The notes: a model not told the origin generated them from the letters alone. DNA of 44,858 nucleotides from Bacteroidales bacterium (GCA_028724885.1 JAQYTJ010000006.1:1-44858); one strand, 5' to 3'. Positions 1 to 9,579 are shown, counted from the first letter of the stretch. Made by a program: numbers and translations.

Positions 1-1
1 G

Positions 2-960
2 ACGGTTGCTCTGGCAGCGACGGTCGCACCTTCCAACGCCACGGACAAGAGCGTCACATGGTCGAGCAGTTCCACCGCTGTGGCGACGGTGGACGGGAAC
101 GGCAAGGTCACGGCAGTGAAGGCCGGGGAGGCGAGCGTAACCGTTACTACCAAGGACGGCGGAAAGACGGCTACCTGCACGGTCACCGTGAAGGCTGCGA
201 CCGTGGCGGTCACGGGGGTCGAAGTGGACCCGGCTGAATTGTCCGTCGTCGAAGGGACATCGGCCACGATCAAGGCCACCGTCAAGCCGGAGAATGCGAC
301 TGATAAGGCCGTTTCGTGGACGAGCAGCTCCTCAGACGTGGCGACTGTCGATGCTGATGGGAAAGTGACTGCGGTGAAGGCTGGGGAGGCTACCGTGACA
401 GTGACCACGAAGGACGGCGGCAAGACCGCAACCTGCAAGGTGACGGTGGAAAAGAAAATCATAAATGTCACCGGTGTGAGCCTCGACAAGAGTGCGATTG
501 AGCTGAAGGTTGGACAAAGCGAACAACTGACCGCCACCGTGACGCCTTCTGATGCTACGGACAAAACTGTGAGCTGGTCTTCGTCTGAAAAAACAGTAGC
601 GACGGTGGATGAAAACGGGAAGGTGACGGCGGTTAAGGTCGGAGAGGCTATCGTGACAGTAACCACGAAGGACGGTGAAAAGACGGCGACGTGTAAGGTA
701 ACAGTCAAGAAGGTCGAGGTGAGCAGCGTCGTGCTGAGCATGGCTAGCATTTCGCTGGACGAAGGCGGAACCTACCAGCTTTCCGCCACTGTGCAGCCGG
801 ACAACGCTACCAACCCGAAACTCAAATGGAAGAGCGAGAACCCTGCAGTGGCGACGGTGGACGAGAAGGGCTTGGTCAAGGGAATATCTGCCGGAACAAC
901 ATCGGTCACGGCATCGGCGGACGGCATCTCCTCTTCCCCTTGCGAGGTCACGGTACGCGC
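2..960 (+). repeat. Tandem Ig-like domain repeats, period 258 bp (86 codons)
   Basis: Successive units align on the motif (M/V)ATVD-x-x-GKV at about bases 80, 338 and 596. Each of the first two is exactly 86 codons long, and the third is 84 codons and more diverged. The first two units also share long stretches of nearly identical DNA, for example around accacgaaggacggcgg. This implies recent duplication or gene conversion. The array probably continues upstream of the window. Confidence 0.85.
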
Positions 961-1924
961 AGTCGAGGGCATCGTGGTCGAGGATGCGGAGTTTCAGAGG
1001 TTTCTCCAGCAAAAATTTGACTATAACCGGGACGGGATTCTTACGCAGAAGGAACTGGATGCAGTCACGGATCTAAATTTGGTGAGTAATAAAATAAAGT
1101 CTCTTGCCGGCATCGAACATCTCAAGAACCTCAATTACCTTTACATAAGAGGTACTGGCATCAAGTCAGTTGACCTGAGCAAGAACAAGGCCCTTGAAAA
1201 AGTCTATATTTACGATACACAAAAATCCATGTCCGGCAAGACTGACCTTTCCGGCCTGACTAATCTGAAAATTCTGAATATTACAATAGAGACTACGCCA
1301 TCCGGGGTTGAATTCGACCTTTCCGGCACTGACGGCATTGAAAACTTTACGTTCATGTCTAGGTATAATCCAATTCCGGCATTCAGCACCGGTGCATTGA
1401 AGATATTATCGCTCATGGATGTTCTTAGCCTAGGCTGGATGGACATTGAAAAGCTTACCGGCCTCACATCGCTTTATCTATACAACGTTCGTGAAGAGAA
1501 TAAGGAATTGACTTCTCTCGACCTGACCAAGCTCAAAGATTTGAAATCATTGCAGATTAACGGATATGCTGTGTTGCAAACATTGAATATTTCCGGCCTC
1601 GAAAAACTGGAAAGACTGGACATCTGGTCTACTAACATCAGCCCTATAGACTGCTCGGCCTACCCGACATCGGTTACGTACCTGCACGTCGGCCGATTCA
1701 CTAAGTCGCCAAAGCTTCTGAACATCGACAAATTGTCTAATCTTGAAAAGCTAGAGCTAGCCCATGTGGACAATGAGTCCCTTGACCTGAGCGCCAACTC
1801 CAAACTGAAGACAATCACGATTGATGCTATCCACAATCTCAAGGAAATCTGGTTGAAGCAGGGCCAGGATGTGACTGTGGATGGCAATGCTGCCAAATAT
1901 GTGACCATCAAATACAAGATTTGA
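2..1924 (+). CDS. Surface protein with Ig-like (BIG2) repeats, EF-hand-like loop and leucine-rich repeats (5' truncated)
   Basis: The frame is open from base 2, so the true start lies upstream of the window. The visible 640 or so residues begin with BIG2-type bacterial Ig-like domains, recognisable by the recurring ATVDxxGKVTAVKAGEA and TVTTKDGxKTATCxVTV strings. An EF-hand-like loop follows at bases 1019-1054 (DYNRDGILTQKE, with acidic or polar ligands at positions 1, 3, 5, 9 and 12). The last 280 residues are leucine-rich repeats of the LxxLxxLxL type. In this phylum such proteins are usually secreted or surface-anchored and thought to bind proteins or glycans; no catalytic motif is visible and any ligand is unknown. 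The signal peptide or lipobox should be in the missing 5' part. The stop at 1922-1924 is clear. Confidence 0.85.
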   Translation, partial: TVALAATVAPSNATDKSVTWSSSSTAVATVDGNGKVTAVKAGEASVTVTTKDGGKTATCTVTVKAATVAVTGVEVDPAELSVVEGTSATIKATVKPENATDKAVSWTSSSSDVATVDADGKVTAVKAGEATVTVTTKDGGKTATCKVTVEKKIINVTGVSLDKSAIELKVGQSEQLTATVTPSDATDKTVSWSSSEKTVATVDENGKVTAVKVGEAIVTVTTKDGEKTATCKVTVKKVEVSSVVLSMASISLDEGGTYQLSATVQPDNATNPKLKWKSENPAVATVDEKGLVKGISAGTTSVTASADGISSSPCEVTVRAVEGIVVEDAEFQRFLQQKFDYNRDGILTQKELDAVTDLNLVSNKIKSLAGIEHLKNLNYLYIRGTGIKSVDLSKNKALEKVYIYDTQKSMSGKTDLSGLTNLKILNITIETTPSGVEFDLSGTDGIENFTFMSRYNPIPAFSTGALKILSLMDVLSLGWMDIEKLTGLTSLYLYNVREENKELTSLDLTKLKDLKSLQINGYAVLQTLNISGLEKLERLDIWSTNISPIDCSAYPTSVTYLHVGRFTKSPKLLNIDKLSNLEKLELAHVDNESLDLSANSKLKTITIDAIHNLKEIWLKQGQDVTVDGNAAKYVTIKYKI

Positions 1925-2110
1925 CATACCCCCCGCCCAGAAAAACGGAGATTCTCAGGCGGCCAGCACTGGTTTGCCGACCCTTGCGGTGCGCAAAATG
2001 CACGATTCACACACCGAGCCAGTGGTTTGACGGGGTGGTTCGTTCAGAATGACGTGTGAGAAATTGCGTTCATTTCCATCTCGTCATTATGGGCTTGAGC
2101 TAGGTCAGGC
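1925..2110. other. Convergent intergenic region with degenerate short repeats
   Basis: This gap lies between the stops of the Ig-like gene (plus) and the susD-like gene (minus). It holds a weak hairpin (CCGCC at 1933-1937 with GGCGG at 1958-1962) and two related strings, gcactggtttg and ccagtggtttg. It also contains cgttcagaatgacg at 2041, which resembles other intergenic pieces near 9753 and 19411. I see no small gene and no clear poly-U terminator. Confidence 0.4.
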
Positions 2111-3544
2111 CTATTCGCAGAATGGGGCTACGTAGCATGAGGTTTTGTTCTGAACTATTATCTTGTTCATGTCGTGGGCGATAACGACGGTGTGCGCTGC
2201 CTCATCGATCGTGAAATCGTCCATGCCTCCGCCGAGCGGGATGAAAGGAGGGATCTGCGCCGTGATATATTCAGAACCATTTTTAACGTTCGCCGCCTCA
2301 ACATCGCAAAGCGGCAAGCGAATGCCCAAATCGGCTACTCGGCGGCCTTCAGCAATGAATATTTCCTGCCGCATCAAGTAGACTAATTCCAGAAGATCAT
2401 CGGGCGTCGAAGCAGCAGAAATCATTTCTGGAGTAACGGAAGTCCCAGATATATATGGCACCGAAATTAGGTTCGGAGCCTTCCGGTCAAGCACAAGGCC
2501 AGACCTCAACGTGTCGTCTGGCGACGCTGCCACACGGTAATCGCTGCCTTCGGGATACACCTTAGACCCACCAGAGAAATCGCCATCGACCTGATCATTT
2601 ACTTCAGCCTCAACTGGCCGTCTGCCAACCAAGTTCAAGAGTGCCAGCAGAATGGCTTTAGCCCCAGCTACGTTCCCATCTGAAATCGCAGCCTCGGCCT
2701 TTATCAAATACGGCTCTTCGGCCTTAGCTATGCAAATCGGCCTTGCGTCCAGAGACGTTTTCTTAAAATATTTCGGGTCGAGGAAATCCAGCCTAGGGAG
2801 TGGCTGATAGGCCGTTCCGTATGTGCCTGACAGGAACTCCTGAATGCCGCTGAATAATCCATTTTCGCCATCGAATTTCACCATACAGACGAAATCACCC
2901 GATGAAGAAAGAGCCGCATCCGAATATTTCACTGCGTTGGCCTTGTCTCCAAGCCGATAATATGCCCTGGCAATAAGAGTGTTAGCCAGAGCCTTGTCAT
3001 CGACAGACTCAGCCAGCCGGAGAGCTTCTTCGAAAGCCGATATCGCAAGACTGAGATGTTCCCTCCAAGGTACCACCTCACCGCCAGACTCAGAGGGAAG
3101 CGCAACGAAATATTCCCCAGCCAGGAGATACGAATACCCTTTCAAATATAGCAGATTGAATTTCTGCGCATTCGTGGTTTCAGCATCGGCAGAGGCAACC
3201 ACCTCCAACCCATACACAGCATCTTCACGAATAGAGCCTACATACCGCTGCATAGCAGTTACGTCAGAATCCGTGTATAGCAGGGTCGGGCTATCGAAAA
3301 CCTTACTCCCGGCAGTGTAGGTGTTATAATAATTATCCGAAAGAATTTCCATAAGTTCCGAATAACGGCCTATGGCAATGGCAAAATTGCGGTTGGCTCC
3401 GTTCACCCAAGTCTTCATTGCATTGGGAGACTTAAGGAAGTCTTCTTCAGATACATTCGGATTCTCGACGTCACCCGGGTCGAGCAGGCTGCACGATGCC
3501 AGCGACAGAGCTGAAACACAATATATTAATATTTTTTTCATCAT
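2111..3544 (-). CDS. SusD/RagB-like outer-membrane lipoprotein
   Basis: This 477-residue protein starts with a lipoprotein signal peptide; the lipobox LASC puts the acylated cysteine at residue 18. The body is helical with TPR-like segments (around residues 140-215), as in SusD/RagB proteins, which form the surface lid on a SusC transporter and capture the substrate. Its ATG overlaps the stop of the susC-like gene by one base (TAATG), so translation is probably coupled. A second ATG follows immediately. The substrate cannot be read from the sequence: no glycoside hydrolase, sulfatase, peptidase or regulator is adjacent. SusD assignment rests on the partner gene, the lipobox and overall organisation. 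Confidence 0.85.
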   Translation of the reverse strand: MMKKILIYCVSALSLASCSLLDPGDVENPNVSEEDFLKSPNAMKTWVNGANRNFAIAIGRYSELMEILSDNYYNTYTAGSKVFDSPTLLYTDSDVTAMQRYVGSIREDAVYGLEVVASADAETTNAQKFNLLYLKGYSYLLAGEYFVALPSESGGEVVPWREHLSLAISAFEEALRLAESVDDKALANTLIARAYYRLGDKANAVKYSDAALSSSGDFVCMVKFDGENGLFSGIQEFLSGTYGTAYQPLPRLDFLDPKYFKKTSLDARPICIAKAEEPYLIKAEAAISDGNVAGAKAILLALLNLVGRRPVEAEVNDQVDGDFSGGSKVYPEGSDYRVAASPDDTLRSGLVLDRKAPNLISVPYISGTSVTPEMISAASTPDDLLELVYLMRQEIFIAEGRRVADLGIRLPLCDVEAANVKNGSEYITAQIPPFIPLGGGMDDFTIDEAAHTVVIAHDMNKIIVQNKTSCYVAPFCE

Positions 3545-6495
3545 TAAAAATTGAATTTCATAGAAAGAATATATTGCCGAGGCAGGGAAAAGGTGGAATA
3601 ATTGATTCCTCCGACAGTGACGGAACCTTGGTAGCTGCCGCCGTAAAGCACTGCCTCTGGGTCGACGCTAGCCGAAGTGAAAGAGAAAGGATTATTCACG
3701 TTGAAGCCAAGCAATATGTTCTTCGCAATGTGCTTTGGCCTAAGTTCGTAGGACAGGCCTATGTTCCTAATCTTGAAGAAATCCGACTTCTCTACGAAGA
3801 AATTCGTGAAATTCAGCCAGCTCTTGCGCTGGGAAACGCCTTCCAAGGCCTTCGATGGAATGGCAGGATCTTTAAGCCCGTTTCGGAAGCGGAACATCCT
3901 GTCGAAAGATACCACGTGTCCCCCATACTGCCAGTCTCCGCCAGCCACAAGTGTCAGCCGTTTATAAGACGCTGAAAGCAAGATGTTGCCATAGCCTTTG
4001 GGGAGCGTGTTACCTAAGTTCTGGAGCGGCAGAACTTCTTTCAGGGAATTATCCTCGTTGAGAACAGCCTTGTAACCACGCAGGAAGCCTACCGACTCTC
4101 CCTTTGCCACAACCGTCTGCACAGTCCTTGAAGAAAAGCCCCCGATTGCGAATGGCACAGCTGTGCCCACCTCCAGCACCTTGTTGGAATTGGTGTTGAA
4201 CGAACCTTGAAGCCTCAGCTTCCAGTCCTTAGAGTCGAGGATCTGCGCAGCCAGGCTAAGCTCTATTCCCTTATTCTCGATCTTGCCTGCATTCGCCAGA
4301 TACTGAGACTCCTGCCCAGACGACGGGAGCGAAGGAACATTGAAAAGAGCCCCTTTGGTAAGGGCATAGTAATATGTCAAGCCAAGGCTGAGCCGGCTTT
4401 TGAGTATGACAGAATTGAAGCCGACTTCGCAAGAATGCTTCTTTTCTGGCCCCAGGTCAGGATTGCCCACCTGGCCGAAAGATGCCGCCTGGCCTCCTCT
4501 GTAAGAATAAAAACCGATTGTCTTCTGATACTCGAAAGGCGGAGGATAGCTGCCGGCGACTCCGTAATTGGCGAAAATCCGAAGATTCGTAAGCACATCG
4601 CTGTCTTTCAATGATTTCATGAATGGCTCATCTGAGAACACGTAGGACAAACCAACTTTTGGGTAGAACTGCCAGCCTACATTGTCCCCAAACGCAGAAT
4701 TATAGTCAGAGCGAAGCCCTAAATCCAAATATAGCCTGTCAGATATTCCTACGTTTTCCTGAAGGAATAGCCCGTAGCTGTAAACATAACTTTTCCATTC
4801 ATCCGAAGTCAGAGTTCCCGCTCCCGAGATTATTTTTGAGCCATCCCTCACGTTGCTTCCGACGAATCTGGACTGATGATCGCTAGTGCTGAAGAATTGG
4901 AAGCCTCCTGTCGAGAGCAGGCTGAACCAGTCCTTCCGCAAAGAATGCCTTGCGTTCAGTTCCCCCGTGAGACCGAAATACTTCCTATCGAAATTATTGA
5001 TGTAACCAGCGTCTGACGTGCCCTCGGGCTTCACCTGAGTCAACACGAGATATTCATTAGTGACTATAATCTTATCTGAATTCACCCTGTAGTCCACACC
5101 TAGGATGCCTTTCACGCTAAGACTGGCAAATGGGGTGAATTTGAATGACTGGGATGTCTGGAAACGTCTCACTGTCTCGTGATTGTCTATCAGGCTTTCC
5201 GCCTTGCTGACAAGCTCTTTCATCTTTGAATATGCCCAAGAGTCGTTTGCGTCAATGTCTGACTTGAAATTGGCGGCTTTCCCGTCCTCGGCTATGTACG
5301 AGAAATTGGCGCAAGCCGTGCCTTCCGTGAACCAAAGTCCAGTGTAGTAGCCCTCATTGCCGTTTCTCGTGCGATAGAAATCTTCCGAAACAAGCCCGAA
5401 AGAATTCGAATATTCCAGAAAATCATTGAATCTGATGTGGGAGCCAAAACGAAGATCGTATTTAGTAATCTCGTTATTGTTACTTATCAGCGTTCCAGAA
5501 CTGTTGCTCATGCTGGCGCCGAAACTGTAGCCGTAATCGTTCGTGCCTCCTTCGAAGCCAAAACGGTATTTTTGAGAGAACCCCGTTTTATGCAGCAATT
5601 TTTTCGTGCGCTTGAAATGATAGAACTGGCCGTTTGCCGTCTCCGGCCCCATCTCAACTTCACCATAGAAATTCGTCTTCTGGCTGCTGCCTTTCTTCGT
5701 GAATATCTGGATTACCCCGTTAGCAGCATCTGAGCCGTAAAGCGTAGTCGCAGCGCCGCCTGGAACATATTCGATTCGCTCGATATTCTCCATCGGAATG
5801 TCGCTGACTGATCCACTCACGGCGAAGTTACCCCCGATAGGCACTCCGCTAGTGGTGTTATTCAGCGTTGCAGCTGTGTTCAGATTATCGACCCTCACTC
5901 CGTCCACATAAATGACTGGTGTAGAGTTGCCGAAAGCTGAGGAAATTCCTCTAGATTTAATTATCGAAGCAGTTCCTGACTGGCCGCTCCCCAAAGTGAT
6001 CTGCACGTTAGGCAGGGAATTTCTCAAAGCTTGATCTATTCGGTCTGCCTTTATGCCTCCCAAGTCTCCTGCGCTGACGGTAGCAATGTTCGAAGACAGC
6101 CTCCGCTTGCTTATTTCTGCGCCCTGGCCAGTGACCACGACCTCGTCCAACCTGAAATAATCCTGTTCCATCGAGACTGTGACAGACATCTTGCCTGTAG
6201 CCCTTATCGCAGTTGTTTTGTATCCCATGCACTCGAATCTGATGACAGACCCGTCAGGAGCACCGACTTCGAAATGTCCGTCAAAATCCGTCGCAGTGCC
6301 TTTAAGGGACTTTCCATCCACGATGACAGCCACTCCAGGCAGAGTCGCATGCGTCTTTGAATCGATGACGGTGCCTTGTAGCATTACAAGAGACCCGTTG
6401 TCGTCATCATTTCCTGAACGATCGAACGTTTCGGCATCAACAGAGGGCAGCAAGAAAAAGAAAAGGACGCTCGCCGCCACTAGAGAAATTTTCAT
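3544..6495 (-). CDS. SusC/RagA-like TonB-dependent outer-membrane transporter
   Basis: This 983-residue protein has a signal peptide (about residues 1-21). A carboxypeptidase-regulatory-like domain follows (about 38-112, with GTVIDSKTHATLPGVAV and DFDGHFEV). The SusC signature region is DEVVVTGQG at 117-125. Next come a plug domain (to about 270, with PVIYVDGVRVDN and the GGAATTLYGSDAANGVIQI block) and a long beta-barrel ending in the aromatic outer-membrane terminus KFNF. It should import an oligomer captured by the SusD-like partner, powered by TonB-ExbBD. No SusR-type regulator, hybrid two-component system or anti-sigma factor is nearby, and the N-terminus has no secretin/TonB short domain typical of sigma-regulated receptors. 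Control is therefore unclear. Confidence 0.93.
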   Translation of the reverse strand: MKISLVAASVLFFFLLPSVDAETFDRSGNDDDNGSLVMLQGTVIDSKTHATLPGVAVIVDGKSLKGTATDFDGHFEVGAPDGSVIRFECMGYKTTAIRATGKMSVTVSMEQDYFRLDEVVVTGQGAEISKRRLSSNIATVSAGDLGGIKADRIDQALRNSLPNVQITLGSGQSGTASIIKSRGISSAFGNSTPVIYVDGVRVDNLNTAATLNNTTSGVPIGGNFAVSGSVSDIPMENIERIEYVPGGAATTLYGSDAANGVIQIFTKKGSSQKTNFYGEVEMGPETANGQFYHFKRTKKLLHKTGFSQKYRFGFEGGTNDYGYSFGASMSNSSGTLISNNNEITKYDLRFGSHIRFNDFLEYSNSFGLVSEDFYRTRNGNEGYYTGLWFTEGTACANFSYIAEDGKAANFKSDIDANDSWAYSKMKELVSKAESLIDNHETVRRFQTSQSFKFTPFASLSVKGILGVDYRVNSDKIIVTNEYLVLTQVKPEGTSDAGYINNFDRKYFGLTGELNARHSLRKDWFSLLSTGGFQFFSTSDHQSRFVGSNVRDGSKIISGAGTLTSDEWKSYVYSYGLFLQENVGISDRLYLDLGLRSDYNSAFGDNVGWQFYPKVGLSYVFSDEPFMKSLKDSDVLTNLRIFANYGVAGSYPPPFEYQKTIGFYSYRGGQAASFGQVGNPDLGPEKKHSCEVGFNSVILKSRLSLGLTYYYALTKGALFNVPSLPSSGQESQYLANAGKIENKGIELSLAAQILDSKDWKLRLQGSFNTNSNKVLEVGTAVPFAIGGFSSRTVQTVVAKGESVGFLRGYKAVLNEDNSLKEVLPLQNLGNTLPKGYGNILLSASYKRLTLVAGGDWQYGGHVVSFDRMFRFRNGLKDPAIPSKALEGVSQRKSWLNFTNFFVEKSDFFKIRNIGLSYELRPKHIAKNILLGFNVNNPFSFTSASVDPEAVLYGGSYQGSVTVGGINYSTFSLPRQYILSMKFNF

Positions 6496-6546
6496 CTTTT
6501 TTAAGTTTTATCAAGCAAAAATGTCGCTGCTTGAATTTTGAGACCG

Positions 6547-6554
6547 CTAAAGTA
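6547..6554 (-). promoter_or_regulatory. Candidate -7 box for the susC-susD operon
   Basis: The minus strand reads TACTTTAG, one mismatch from TAnnTTTG, with TTGG 18 bases upstream as a possible -33 element. The leader to the susC start would be about 45 bases. This is a weak match and could be chance. Confidence 0.3.
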
Positions 6555-6587
6555 GAGAAAATACTCTGTTTCCCAATGAAAATTTTG

Positions 6588-8159
6588 TTACTTTCCTGTT
6601 ACAGGTTCCATCGCCAGCAGGGTTAGAATACGGTCCGCGATGGTTCCGACTTGGCTGGACTTTGATAAGACGTTATTCGTCATGATAGAGAATATGATTG
6701 CGTCATCCTTCGAGCCCTCGGCTGGAACGATGTAGCCGCTGAAGCATAGCACACCGTTCATGGAGCCGCTTTTCATGAATATCCTGTCTTTGAGTTCGTT
6801 GCTCTCCCCACGTAAGCGGCTGGAGAGCGTCCCCTTGCCTGGCTGAGGCAGGCTGGCAACATATTCACCGAAAACAGGACTCTCCATCATCTCGGAAAGG
6901 AAGCTCACGAAATATTCAGGGGACACGTAGTTTCGCCTAGATAGTCCGCTGCCATCCTCGATTTGCACTTCCTCCGGTGAAGCTCCCAATTTCGTAAGAA
7001 CCTCGTTCAAAGCCACATAACTGGAATCGTAACAAGCCGAATGGTGCATCCGCCGACCTAGTATCCGCAGGCAGGCCTCCGCATAGAAATTATCACTATC
7101 GTGATTGGTTTCTTTAATGATTTTGCTCAGTTCTGGTGAGTAAGTGCTGCCCAAAATCTTCAAATCATCTACCTTGGCGGCATATTCATTGAACTCCTGC
7201 CTGTTCAGGTTCTCCCTGATGCGGCCCTTCACTATGTCCGCAGGGGCTCCGGTCACCTCAATGCCGTGCGTAGTGAGATAATTCTTGAAATAGTATGCGC
7301 AGGTGTAGGCTCCGAATTTGTTGCTGAACTCCTCCGTCTTCGGCTTCCTGTCCACTGCGAAAGCCCCTCTCACCTCTGCGAATGGTATGTATTCAGAGGC
7401 ATACATGTAAAGCTGGTCGCCTGTCCCTGCTCCAGCCGTCGTGCAATTGTACGAATATTTCATCCATGGGGTAGATGGAAATTTCACCGAAATGTTCACT
7501 GCATCGCCTTCTTTTGCCCCGGCGCTCACGCTGAAATCCTGGGCATTCTCGTAGAAGCATAGACCATCACCGCCGGTGCCATAGGCAGCGCCTATGTCCT
7601 GATAGGACCAAGTGTCTTTCTCGCAAGGACCATCGAAATAGCGTCCGTCCCCGATGATTCGGCCATCGATTTTCTTTATCCCGGCCTTTTCCAGCATTAC
7701 CTTCCACTTACCCATCAGCATGAAGCGAGGGATGGCGATGGAATCCTTAGATGCGATGGTAGGGTCTCCGCCGCCTACGATATACACGTCTCCGTGCAGC
7801 ACACCATCTTCAATCAAGCCTTCGTAACCAATTCTTGTCTCGAACTTGAAACCCGCCCCCAGCTGATGCAAGGCTGCTCCAGTGGAAATCAGCTTCATGT
7901 TCGAGGCAGGCAACATCCTCTTGCCGCTGTTCCAGCTCACAAGCGTCCGCCCTCCATCGGTTCTAGCACACACCCCAAAAAGAGAATTCTTCAGAACCTC
8001 GTTCTGCGCCACCAATTCAACATATTTCTGCGCAGCCGTCTTCCCGGCAGGGGCAGCCTTGCGTGAAGGTGCCTGAGCAATCCCATCGAAAACAGGAACA
8101 AGCATCACGGCCACCAACGCCGCAGAAAGCCTAGCGATATTACTCATCGTCATATTCAT
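6588..8159 (-). CDS. dacB: D-alanyl-D-alanine carboxypeptidase/endopeptidase, PBP4 type (peptidase S13)
   Basis: This 523-residue periplasmic penicillin-binding protein has a signal peptide ending near residue 30 (FDGIAQA). The active-site triads of the S13 family are present: SxxK as S86-NM-K89, an SxN-type motif in DGSGLSRRNY near residue 400, and a K(S/T)G motif as KSGS near 460. The enzyme trims or cleaves peptide cross-links in peptidoglycan. Three in-frame ATGs lie at 8159, 8153 and 8147. A -7 promoter box ends only six bases before the first, so the mRNA may be leaderless or translation may start at the second or third. The gene is divergent from galE and reads alone. Confidence 0.92.
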   Translation of the reverse strand: MNMTMSNIARLSAALVAVMLVPVFDGIAQAPSRKAAPAGKTAAQKYVELVAQNEVLKNSLFGVCARTDGGRTLVSWNSGKRMLPASNMKLISTGAALHQLGAGFKFETRIGYEGLIEDGVLHGDVYIVGGGDPTIASKDSIAIPRFMLMGKWKVMLEKAGIKKIDGRIIGDGRYFDGPCEKDTWSYQDIGAAYGTGGDGLCFYENAQDFSVSAGAKEGDAVNISVKFPSTPWMKYSYNCTTAGAGTGDQLYMYASEYIPFAEVRGAFAVDRKPKTEEFSNKFGAYTCAYYFKNYLTTHGIEVTGAPADIVKGRIRENLNRQEFNEYAAKVDDLKILGSTYSPELSKIIKETNHDSDNFYAEACLRILGRRMHHSACYDSSYVALNEVLTKLGASPEEVQIEDGSGLSRRNYVSPEYFVSFLSEMMESPVFGEYVASLPQPGKGTLSSRLRGESNELKDRIFMKSGSMNGVLCFSGYIVPAEGSKDDAIIFSIMTNNVLSKSSQVGTIADRILTLLAMEPVTGK

Positions 8160-8164
8160 TTACG

Positions 8165-8172
8165 CAAAATTA
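8165..8172 (-). promoter_or_regulatory. -7 box (TAATTTTG) for the PBP4 gene
   Basis: The minus strand carries a perfect TAnnTTTG. Its last base is only six bases from the first ATG (8159), which predicts transcription starting at or next to the start codon. No good -33 TTTG is evident. Confidence 0.5.
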
Positions 8173-8199
8173 ATAAAAATAAAGATGCTGAATATTTGC

Positions 8200-8207
8200 T
8201 ATATTTG
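8200..8207 (+). promoter_or_regulatory. -7 box (TATATTTG) for galE
   Basis: A perfect TAnnTTTG lies 28 bases before the galE ATG. Transcription would start near 8213, leaving a leader of about 20 bases. No convincing -33 element is present. The box lies back to back with the promoter for the PBP4 gene. Confidence 0.6.
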
Positions 8208-8234
8208 CCCCTGCTAAATAAAATTCCTTCGAAT

Positions 8235-9260
8235 ATGAAAAAGTGCATTCTTGTATCGGGCGGAGCCGGGTTTATAGGCAGCCATGTCACAGTTGAACTA
8301 ATAGATGCCGGATACGACGTAATCGTGGCGGATAACATGTCGAACTGCGACATGACCTGCTTCGAAGGCGTGAAGAAAATAACTGGCAGAGGCGACATTC
8401 CTTTCGTCAAGATGGACTTCTGCGATGCAGTGGCTACAGAACTGCTGTTCACGACGAATCACATTGATGCGGTCATCCATTTCGCCGGATTCAAGGCCGT
8501 AGGTGAGTCCGTGAGCGAGCCGCTGCAATACTACCAGAACAACCTAGACTCTTTCATGAACGTATTGGAATCCGCTCGTCATCACGGCTGTGACAACATT
8601 CTGTTCTCTTCCTCGGCGACAGTATACGGAGAGCCAGAGAAGCTGCCAGTGACCGAGGAAAGCCCTCGCCAGCCAGCGACGTCTCCTTACGGTAACACCA
8701 AACAGATACTCGAAGACGTGCTCCGGGACTCCGTGCAGGCATATTCGAATGTCAAAGGAATCGCATTGAGGTATTTCAATCCTGTAGGAGCGCATCCATC
8801 TGCGCTGATAGGCGAACTTCCTCGCGGCGTGCCGAATAACTTGGTGCCTTTCATAACTCAGACTGCAATCGGCAAGCGCGAGTGCCTTTCGATATTCGGG
8901 AATGATTATCCTACCCCGGACGGCACGTGCCAGAGGGACTTCATTGACATCGTAGACCTTGCCAAGGCTCATGTCTTCGCAGTACGCAGAATGCTCGAAG
9001 GGAAGATGAAAAAGGAATATGAGATATTCAATGTCGGGACTGGCAAGCCGCTGTCTGTCCTGGAACTGATCACCGCCTTCCAAGAGGCTACCGGTGTGAA
9101 GCTCAACTATAAGTTCGCGCCTCGCAGGGCAGGCGATGTAACAGCAATATGGGCCGATCCGTCTCTCGCCAATCAAGAACTTGGGTGGAAAGCGGAACGC
9201 CCCATCAAAGACACTCTCGCTGCCGCATGGGCATGGGAGAAGCATCTGGCAGGGAAATAA
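8235..9260 (+). CDS. galE: UDP-glucose 4-epimerase
   Basis: This 341-residue short-chain dehydrogenase interconverts UDP-glucose and UDP-galactose using bound NAD. The N-terminal Rossmann motif GGAGFIG is at residues 9-15. The catalytic serine region SSSATVYG and the tyrosine-lysine pair in SPYGNTK lie between residues 125 and 155. The FNVGTGKPLSVLELI segment and the C-terminal WKAERPI region are typical of GalE. The ATG at 8235 is chosen because the frame upstream runs through the promoter box at 8200-8207. Length is normal for the family. It supplies UDP-galactose for surface glycans and the Leloir pathway. Confidence 0.95.
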   Translation: MKKCILVSGGAGFIGSHVTVELIDAGYDVIVADNMSNCDMTCFEGVKKITGRGDIPFVKMDFCDAVATELLFTTNHIDAVIHFAGFKAVGESVSEPLQYYQNNLDSFMNVLESARHHGCDNILFSSSATVYGEPEKLPVTEESPRQPATSPYGNTKQILEDVLRDSVQAYSNVKGIALRYFNPVGAHPSALIGELPRGVPNNLVPFITQTAIGKRECLSIFGNDYPTPDGTCQRDFIDIVDLAKAHVFAVRRMLEGKMKKEYEIFNVGTGKPLSVLELITAFQEATGVKLNYKFAPRRAGDVTAIWADPSLANQELGWKAERPIKDTLAAAWAWEKHLAGK

Positions 9261-9263
9261 TCC

Positions 9264-9557
9264 TTAGGCTGGCTTAACTTCGCTGGCGGCTTTCACAAGG
9301 CCGCTCAGCTCTTCGTACAGAGCATCGGTTTTCTCGAGCAGCTCTTTACGGATGGCTTTGTAATAGGCTGCATTCTTCTTTTCCGTTTTTGAATTAACCT
9401 TATCCCTGAGGTCATTATAAAGATTGACGGCCTTGTTCAGCAAACCCTCTAAGGACTCCGATGCAGAGTCAGAATGAAGCGAAGCGAACAAGGAGCAATC
9501 CTCGATGAAAGCCCCTATGACATATTCAATGTCCTTCTTGATGTCTCTCAAATTCAT
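9264..9557 (-). CDS. Small helical protein of unknown function
   Basis: The product has 97 residues from the ATG at 9557. It is predicted to be almost entirely helical and rich in charged residues, with a heptad-like middle (LEGLLNKAVNLYNDLRDKV) suggesting a coiled coil. It has no signal peptide or membrane segment, so it is probably cytoplasmic. The frame extends upstream to 9620, but that part crosses the promoter box at 9580-9587, so the shorter start is preferred. It ends three bases after the galE stop in convergent orientation. I do not recognise a family. Confidence 0.7.
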   Translation of the reverse strand: MNLRDIKKDIEYVIGAFIEDCSLFASLHSDSASESLEGLLNKAVNLYNDLRDKVNSKTEKKNAAYYKAIRKELLEKTDALYEELSGLVKAASEVKPA

Positions 9558-9579
9558 AGCGTTCTGAATTAATTCGTTG

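Noticed and set aside
332..1012. A 226-codon open frame antisense to the Ig-like repeats
   Set aside because: It mirrors the repetitive GC-rich codons of the plus-strand gene, has a Arg/His/Cys-rich composition and no recognisable domain.
8544..9245. A 233-codon open frame antisense to galE
   Set aside because: galE is complete and well conserved on the other strand; the antisense product has no motif and no promoter.
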